Assembly: GCA_003996215.1 (NCBI GenBank)
Contig: QJPP01003155.1
Location: 218,245 to 282,244 of the forward strand
Length of the DNA stretch: 64,000 nucleotides
Source: Jaltomata sinuosa
Taxonomy: Eukaryota > Streptophyta > Magnoliopsida > Solanales > Solanaceae
Direction: 5' to 3'
Within the stretch, counting starts at the first letter, position 1, and each line of letters opens with the position of its first letter. The notes below the pieces were generated by a model. It did no database searches. It was not told the DNA's origin and saw nothing but the letters and a program-made list of their open reading frames with translations. Position numbers and translations under genes: made by a program. Positions 56,421-64,000 of the stretch are shown here, in pieces.

Positions 56421-59400
56421 TGCCCCCTTCCGGTCATTTCCACATACACGTTTTCCTTGTGCCGTTAGAGCTTGTTGTAGCGGACCCAAGTCACTTAAGG
56501 CTCGTCAGGACCGGTAGTTCGGTGCCGGGTCCATTTGTTTGGTCATATGATAAGTTTTGAAGCCAAGCAAGTCGGCAAAAGTTATCGTAACTTCTTTAAT
56601 AAATTTTCTGAACTTTGGATAAAATGTCTCAGGGCTTTTCTCCCAATATCTTAAGAGTTAGAAGTCCCCCAAAATACCAAATCGAAGGTCTACGAGTCTA
56701 GTTTCCAACGCACAAAACCTCACGTCCAACTGATCTTGGAGTAAAACGTTATGATTGTTTTACCGCGGACTGTCTGGCAGGAACCGGGTTGCGAATCGGG
56801 TCGCGAACCGGGTCAGGTCAAAACTGATTTAAAGCCTCAACTTCACGTTTTAAAATGTCATTTCAGTTCTGAAACAGTGAGAAAACATAAGGGAGGGTTC
56901 CAAGAGAGTTCTTGAGTATCGAAATTGTGCGTACTTGAAAATATCTAATTTAAAAGTCGAAGGTGGTAGAAAATTATATTATTATTACCTTTTCAAAATA
57001 TTTTAAAGGTTTATGAAAAATATTTTTGTTACGATATAATTGTATATGTATTTATTTTATAAAGTTTTTATACATTGTAATATTTTAACGGAAATAGTAA
57101 ATTTATTTATGTTGTAAATTATTATTATAATATAGTAGGTTTTATTGACAATAATTTTCTATTAGTTATGGTATATTTAAAAAGTTATATTTATTTTACC
57201 ACGAACCTATGCAATACCCAAATATATATGTAATGAGATAAATTAATATTGGGTTGACACCACATTTACACGTGGTGTCCCTTACAGAAGTCATCAAATG
57301 ACTAATTGATTATGTATATATAAATTTCATTAATTAAGTGATAGTTATGGGATTATTTTAATGAATGGAGGAACCACTAAATTGCTGGAAAATTGTTTTT
57401 GCACATATTTCATAGGAGAAGTCTATAAATTCTTTCATTCCCCCTCTTGTTTTTTTTATTCTTCCTCATTTATGTCATCAGGGAGTATCTACGTAAGTTT
57501 CTTCCAGTATACTTCATATGATGTGAAACCAAATTTCAGTAAAGGAAACATTTGTATGTTGTAATTAATTATCGATAGGAAATCCATTATCTAGTTTTGA
57601 AGCTTCTCGGAGAGGTTCAAGCTTGTCGTCGGACGACAGGTAGGTTACGGTTTACTTTCCCTAGACTCCGCATATATAGGATAAAATTGTATTAATGGGC
57701 ATCCTTGGGTTGGTTTATTAGGTTGGTACCACAGACCTCGACCGCTTTATTCATGTCCGCCTACTTTTGTTCCTCCGTTGCTTGTAGTATTTGCCGATAT
57801 ATTTTATTTACCCTTGTGGTCCTGTGAGGCCTTGTTGACTCTGGAACATAGAAGGTGGGATTTTGGGAATGTCCGCGAGTCCCGGGCATAGAATTATCCT
57901 TCTAGGCTGGTTATGCTTGCTGAGTAGCTGTGGGCCTGTGCAGGGTCGATAGGTTGATTGTGAGCTGCTGGGCAGCTATTGTGTGTGATCATACCATTTC
58001 CATGCATATAAAGAGGTTTTATCCATGTTTTACTATGGTTTTGGCTTCGGGCCTACTGGCACTATTTTCTAAACCTTGCATGGCCCCGGGGGCCCCTTTT
58101 TTATGGAAATAATTTGGAAATTGTTTGATTTAACTTGTGAGTATTCTTGGGTAAAAGAAAGTAAAATTAAGTTTTAAATCATCAGTTTTACGATTAACAC
58201 TAGGCTCGGCAGGGCCGGGGTGCTAGTTGAGTTTTCTTGTTACTTGAGATGATTTTTAGCCTCGGTCGGACCGAGCACCTGAGATGACTTTTTACTGTTT
58301 AGACCCGGTTACGCCCGGGCACCCTTGGAGGGGTTTTTGAGATATTTTCCTACTACTTTAGTCCTGGACAGGGTCTGGGCATGAATATTCGAGACTGGGT
58401 CTCTATCTTGAACCCGGACTTGCTTCCGAACGACATGTTTTGATACTGAGTTTTAGTATGGGGTCTGGGACCTCCATGAACCTTGCCATCCGGGCCAGGG
58501 GCTACGGGCTGCGTGTGCCAGGGGAAGGGTATACGGTGGAGTAGAGGTATACGGGCAGTGTCCTTCCATGGAACCTACCTGCTGGGCCGGATCGGCACCG
58601 GAGGAGGTACATACAGAGATACCATTTCACTTGAGATCTTCATGCATCATATCATTCATTGTTTGAGGCTCCACCCTTGTTTGTTGTTTGTTGATTGTAC
58701 GCTCCGGTAGTATGGGATGTCGGAGGGTTTGTTTTTACTTGTTTGTGTTCCTCGGTTGTATGGGCGGCCGGGGGATTGTAGGTAGACTTTTGCTATTTAC
58801 TTACAGAATTGTTCTCTATTATGGATAAGTATGAGATTGGTTACTGCTAGACTGTTAGTTTCTGGATTTGAGATTGATATGATTAGTTGAGTTTGATTCA
58901 TGTCTCTGAGCATGCCTATCATTACTCTTTCTCTCTTCTTCTTCCACTTGAGGTTACCGGTATACCATCCATTTCATAAACTTATTATGTATACACTGGT
59001 ATTGAAAGGACCCCAGGTGCGTTACTCCTTACTTTCACCTGTGCCTATGGTATGTATATTCTGCTTACTGGCCTCACATGTGGTTCTGTTGATTTCCCTC
59101 TGGCTAGTTACTGTGTACCTTTCGTTGATTTCTGTGACTGCTTGCTTCTATTCTGTCTATTACTACGCTTTTATCTTATATGTGCCCAGTCGGCCTATGA
59201 TACCTATTGGGTACCTTATGCTTCGCATTTGGTGCTCACCCCTACCTCCCTGCATCTTTGGGTGCAAATCCTAGCGTGGGCCATTGCCGTTAGATCGTTG
59301 TGATTCATGCTTGGAGATCTGTTGGGGACTACTTCAGACTGAGGGTGAGCTCTTGGTGATCGGAGCTTAGCTTTAGTTTATCTTTTGCTTCATGTACTCT

Positions 59401-59666
59401 ATTACCATTCAGAGACATCTGTATATATTATTTGGGATTATTTGCACTCCATGTATGTAGTTTGGGCTCTATACTATGATACCAGGTCTTGGGGTTTGGT
59501 TTAGTTTCCGCATATGTATATATTTATTGTCCTTTTATATGTTCTCTTCGTCTTGTTCTCTTATTTGTTAGATAGTAGCCCATTACTAACTATTCTGGGC
59601 TACAGGGATTTGTTCACCTACCGGGGGTTGTAGGTGCCATCATGACCGAGAAATTGGGTCGTGACA
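56421..59666 (+). mobile_element. 5' LTR of Tekay/Del-like element L
   Basis: It ends GGGTCGTGACA at 59666, just before a primer site. Its body matches LTR E in blocks. The expected start TGTAATGACCC is not present. The sequence reads tgcccccttccggtcat, where E has tgacccttctggtcat, so about ten bases of the tip are missing at the junction with D. Length about 3.25 kb. TATA-like tataaattc at 57422. No ORF inside is credible. Confidence 0.83.
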
Positions 59667-59669
59667 ACT

Positions 59670-59681
59670 TGGTATCAGAGC
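59670..59681 (+). other. Primer binding site of L, initiator tRNA-Met
   Basis: TGGTATCAGAGC, an exact complement of the 3' end of initiator tRNA-Met, begins four bases after the LTR. Confidence 0.93.
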
Positions 59682-59879
59682 TTTAGGTTCACCGGTGTCA
59701 TTGGTATAGGAGCCAATGTCTAGTAGAGTCCTGCGGATCGGGGCGGAGACGTCCGTGCTCAATCTTTGGGAGGCTACAGTGACATTTTAGGAAATTTGAC
59801 TCTTTCCTTGCTTCTGTGTCGTGCGTAGAACCCTTGAAGTTTCTGGAGATCTCATTTGTTCTACTTCATTCTTCCGCAG

Positions 59880-61370
59880 ATGGTTCATACGAGATCATCG
59901 GCGTCACGCGGAGATGAGCCTCCCACTCCAGCTAAGGGTCGAGGACGCCCTCGATCAGTGGCACCTGCTAGAGCTGCTAGGGTGGAGATAGAGCCCGAGC
60001 AGCATGTGGATCAGGGGGCAGCCCAGGTACCACCAGCTCCAGCACCAGCTCCAGGACCAGCCCCAGTGCCCACTTCTGTGCCAGCTCCAGCCGCAGCTCA
60101 GTCTCCAGATATTCGGGGATTACTATTACAGCTTTTGGGTGTGATTGGAGAGCGGACTTCTGAGGTAGCGCAGACATTCGCTCAGGGGGCAGCCCTGGGT
60201 GCACAGAGCTCAGGAGCGCAGCCGGCTACTATGGCTCCCCGTGCGGAGGTCATTCCGGTTCCATCTGTTGCACAACCTCTTGCTCCTCGCCCAGTTATGA
60301 CAGAGTTAGAGCAGAAGGCGTTGGGTAGGTTTTTGAGGTTAGCACCTCCGAGGTTTGCTGGTACTTCTGGACAGGATCCACATAACTTTATTACTACATG
60401 TGAGGAGATGTTGCATCATTTGGGTTTGTTGGAGACTCACGGGGTTGGTTATACTACCTATCAGTTGGAGGGCCCAGCGAAGTTATGGTGGAGGGCTCAG
60501 GTTGCTTGTAGACCACCGTCATCACCTCCTTTGACCTGGTCTGAGTTTTATGAGGCCTTTATGGCCAAGTTCCTACCACAGAGTGATCGTGAGCGTCGCA
60601 GGGAGCAGTTTACTCACCTTGTGCAGGGATCTACGACTATCTCGGAGTATGAGACCCATTTTCATCAGCTAGCACCGTTCGGAGCTATGATCATTCCTAC
60701 TGAGGCTGATAGGATTCGCAAATATGTATGGGGTGTGAGGCCAGAGATCAGGCAGCCAGCTGAGATATTGATTGCCAGTGGTCGGTCATTCCAGGCCATT
60801 GTAGACTATGCTCGCACTGTGGAGGACTTACAGCGACATGATCAGGGGTCCAGAGATAAGAGGCCTCGACATCAGGGTGTCTATAGTGGTTCCAGATATG
60901 GTGGTAGAGGTCCTGGCCAGTGGAGCCGGAGTTATCAGCCACAGCAGTACCAGGGTCAGTCCAGCTGATCGATTCAGGCTTCCCTTCAGACTTTCGGTAG
61001 TGCCCAGTTCGAGCAGGGTCAGAGCAGCCATCAGGGCTATAACGGCCAGTCTTCCAGGGGTACAGTTTCTGGGGCATCAGATCGCGGTGGTCATACGGGA
61101 TCTGCTGGTTCATCTCGACTGAGTAGGCCGTCAGGGGCTTGTTTTACTTGTGGTGCGATTGGTCATTTTGCTAGAGATTGCCCTCAGCAGGGTACAGTTC
61201 AGTTGGCCGAGCCTTTACGGGCAGTTCATCCCCCGGCTAGAGGGGGTGGTCGTCAGGGTAGAGGTGGTGCTCCGCGGGGCAGAGAAGGTGGTAGGGATGG
61301 CGGTCGGGCAGGTAGAGGTCATCGTCAGTTTTACGCGGTCCCTAGGAGACCAGAGGCAGAGGCCTCAGAT
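59880..61370 (+). pseudogene. gag: gag of element L
   Basis: The start ATG at 59880 gives MVHTRSSASRG, a common opening for this clade. A Pro/Ala-rich stretch follows (60020-60110), then the gag core with PPRFAGTSGQDP, YQLEGPAKLWW and FMAKFLPQSDRERR. A TGA at 60966-60968 fits a CGA-to-TGA change. The same frame continues to a CCHC zinc knuckle CFTCGAIGHFARDC (61140-61181). The border with protease is approximate. This is the least damaged coding region of the window. Confidence 0.9.
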
Positions 61371-64000
61371 GCTGTGATTACAAGTACGATTTATGTGTGC
61401 CATCAGTCTGCTATGGCTTTATTTGATCGTGGATCCATTTGTTCATATGTATCTGCCTACTTTGTGCCTTGTTTGGGGTTGGCTAGTGAGCCATTATCTG
61501 TTCCTGTTTCTGTTTTGACCCCAGTAGGAGATTCCTTAGTAGTGGATCGGATTGTGAGATCCTGTATGTTATCTGTTGGTGATTCAGAGACTTGGGGAGA
61601 TTTCATGATTCTTGATATGCTAGATTTTGATGTGATACTGGGCATGGACTGGTTATCCCCTCACCGTGTGGTTTTGGATAGTTATGCCAAGACCATTACC
61701 ATAGATGTGCCCGGTGTATCCCCGGTTGTGTGGCAGGGTTCTTTTAGCCATGCACCATCTGGGATCATCTCTTGTCTTCGAGCTAGGAAGCTGATTTCCC
61801 GTGGGTGTTTAGCTTATCTAGCATATGTCTGAGATGTTAGTACTGACCCCACTTCTCCTGAGTCTGTTCTTGTAGTTAGAGACTTCCTCGATGTGTTTCC
61901 TACCGACCTGCCAGGCCTTCCACCTGAGAGAGATATTGATTTCGCTATTGAGCTAGTGCCAGGCACTAGGCCTATTTCTATTTCTCCTTACCATATGGCT
62001 CCTGCTGAGTTGAGGGAGCTTAAGGAGCAGCTCCAGGATCTCTTAGCTAAAGGGTATATTAGACCTAGTGTGTCACCTTGGGGTGATCCTATTCTCTTCG
62101 TGAAGAAGAAGGATAGGTCGATGCGCATGAGTATTGATTATCGGCAGCTGAATAGGGTGACAGTGAAGAATAGGTATCCGATGCCGAGGATTGATGATTT
62201 GTTTGACCAACTTCAGGGTTCAGTCGTGTTTTCAAAGATTGATTTGAGGTCTGGCTACCATCAGTTGAGGATTAGGGCGGAGGACATCCCTAAGACAGCA
62301 TTCAGGACACGTTATGGCCATTATGAGTTCCTGGTGATGTCTTATGGGTTGACCAATGCCCCCGCAGCCTTTATGAACTTGATGCACAGGGTTCTTGGCC
62401 CGTATTTGGAATCATTTGTGATAGTTTTTATAGACGACATCTTAGTATACTCGCATAGTAGAGATGAGTATGAGCAGCACTTGAGGGTTATACTCCAGAC
62501 TTTGAGAGATCATCGGCTTTATGCCAAGTTCTCAAAGTGCGAGTTTTGGCTTGAGTCAGTTGCATTCCTAGGGCACGTGGTGTCTAAGGATGGGATTTGG
62601 GTTGACCCGGGAAAGATTTCTGCGATTTGTGATTGGCCTAGACTTACTATTGCTACTGAGGTCCGCAGCTTTATTGGGTTAGCAGGTTACTACCACCGGT
62701 TCGTTGAGGGATTTTCTTCCATAGCAGCACCCTTCACTATGCTGACTAGGAAGGATGTCCCATTTCAATGGTCGGATCAGTGTGAGGATAGCTTCCAGAG
62801 GCTTAAGGCCTTATTGACTTCAGCTCCAGTTTTGACTTTGCCGGTTGAGGGTCAGAGCTTCTCCGTGTATTGTGATGCTTCTGGGGTTGGTCTTGATTGT
62901 GTGTTGATGCAGCAGGGTCGAGTAATAGCATATGCATCGAGGAAGCTGAAGGTTCACCAGCGCAACTACCCCACTCATGACTTAGAGTTGGCGGCGGTAG
63001 TTTTCGCGCTCAAAATCTGGAGGCATTACCTATTTGGAGTTCACTGTGAGATCTTCACTGATCACCGTAATCTTCAGTATATCACGAGTCAGCGAGAGTT
63101 GAACTCGAGACAGAGGAGATGGGTCGAGTTACTGAAGGACTATGACTTCACTATTTTGTATCATCCGAGCAAGGCAAATGTGGTAGCGGATGCCTTGAGC
63201 CGGAAGACAGTGAGTATGGGTAGCCTAGCTTCTCTCTCAGTTTTAGAGCGACCGTTGGCCTTAGACATCCAGTCCTTGGCTAACCATTTGGTTAGGCTCG
63301 ACTTGTCGGATCCTAGCAGAGTTCTCGCCAGTGTTGGGGTTCTTTCTACTTTGATTGATCAGATTCAGAGCCAACAATTTGAGGATCAGCAGTTGTGTGA
63401 CCTTCGTGATCGGGTTGTTCAGGGTGAGACCAGTCGGGCTACTCTAGATTCAGATGGGGTTCTGAGGTTCGATAGTCGCCTTTGTGTTCCGAGGATTAGT
63501 GATTTGATTCAGTTGATACTTCATGAGGCACATTGTACTAGATACTCCATTCACCCTGGCACAACAAAGATGTATAGAGACTTGAGACAGCTTTAATGGT
63601 GGAGTGGTATGAAGCGGGATATAGCTGATTTCATATCTCGGTGCTTGAACTGTCAGCAGGTTAAGTTCAAGCACATGAGACCTGGTGGTTTGATGCAGCG
63701 ACTTCCCATTCTTGAGTGGAAGTGGGAAAGGATTACTATGGACTTCGTTGTTGGTTTTCCTCGTACTTCTCATGGGTTTGATTCCATATGGGTGATTGTT
63801 GATAGGCTGAATAAGTCAGCATATTTCTTGCCGGTTCAGACTTCTTATGCCGCAGAGAGGTTAGCTCAGATCTACCTTCGTGAGATTGTTCGGTTGCACA
63901 GGGTCCCAGCTTCTATAATTTCATACTGCGGCACGCAGTTCACATCTCAGTTCTGGAGGGCTATTCAGCGAGATTTGGGTACAGAGGTTCATCTTAGTAC
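61371..64000 (+). pseudogene. pol: pol of element L: protease, RT, RNase H, integrase, cut by window end
   Basis: The protease site reads FDRGSICSY (Asp 61425), where this family usually has D-S/T-G, so it is altered. VILGMDWLS follows. A TGA at 61830 fits a CGA change. RT spans about 62030-62560, with FIDDILVYS (62427). RNase H has YCDASGVG, the Glu in THDLELAA and FTDHRN. Integrase has the HHCC finger around 63520-63660 with a TAA (63594) where Tyr is expected, then MDFVVGFPRT (63740). The chromodomain and 3' LTR would lie beyond 64000. Gag and pol share one frame. Confidence 0.9.

Noticed and set aside
1..64000. Endogenous pararetrovirus or other virus insertion
   Set aside because: All RT regions belong to LTR elements with tRNA-Asp or tRNA-iMet primer sites and integrase domains. 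No movement or coat protein motif was seen.

Overview
The window is plant nuclear DNA made almost entirely of nested LTR retrotransposons. I see no host gene, rRNA, tRNA gene or CRISPR array. It is eukaryotic and plant-like because it carries Athila-type and chromovirus-type Ty3/gypsy polyproteins, primer binding sites for tRNA-Asp and initiator tRNA-Met, and a Stowaway-like MITE. The chromovirus gag/pol style and the MITE ends suggest a eudicot, probably Solanaceae. That is inference, not proof.

Layout. 1-1570 is a minus-strand LTR with the tail of its element to 1676. 1677-2449 and 15851-16546 are the halves of one minus-strand Athila-like 3' LTR (element C). It is split by a complete Athila-like element A (2450-15845) that has two ~1.49 kb LTRs and a perfect CTACT target-site duplication. 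16547-18045 is the 3' internal part of C, fused head to head with the pol of a second plus-strand Athila-like element B (18046-27392). 27393-31414 is the integrase end and 3' LTR of a Tekay/Del-like element E. 31415-32644 plus 41712-42894 is one LTR (G) split by a complete minus-strand chromovirus F (32645-41711). 42895-43332 is the tip of another minus LTR (H), followed by a MITE and LTR I (43597-45672, with a microsatellite). J (45673-49416) is a 3.7 kb minus LTR with an internal remnant to 50317. 50318-56420 is the 5' half of Athila-like element D. 56421-64000 is the 5' LTR, gag and most of pol of Tekay-like element L, which runs off the window.

The coding parts work as gag, protease, reverse transcriptase, RNase H and integrase of each element. 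Athila-like A and B also carry a third ORF after pol that resembles the 'putative plant transposon protein' family. All coding regions carry stops or frameshifts. Many of the stops are C-to-T changes in Gln or Arg codons, as expected for methylated, silenced DNA.

The most interesting signal is a ~80-nt three-hairpin module at the end of pol in A and B. Its loop contains the pol stop codon, its first stem differs in sequence but stays paired, and two further copies lie downstream in B. I know of no description of it. A second layer is a set of ~91-97 bp palindrome-rich minisatellites in the LTRs that reappear inside the same elements, around a possible internal promoter for the third ORF.
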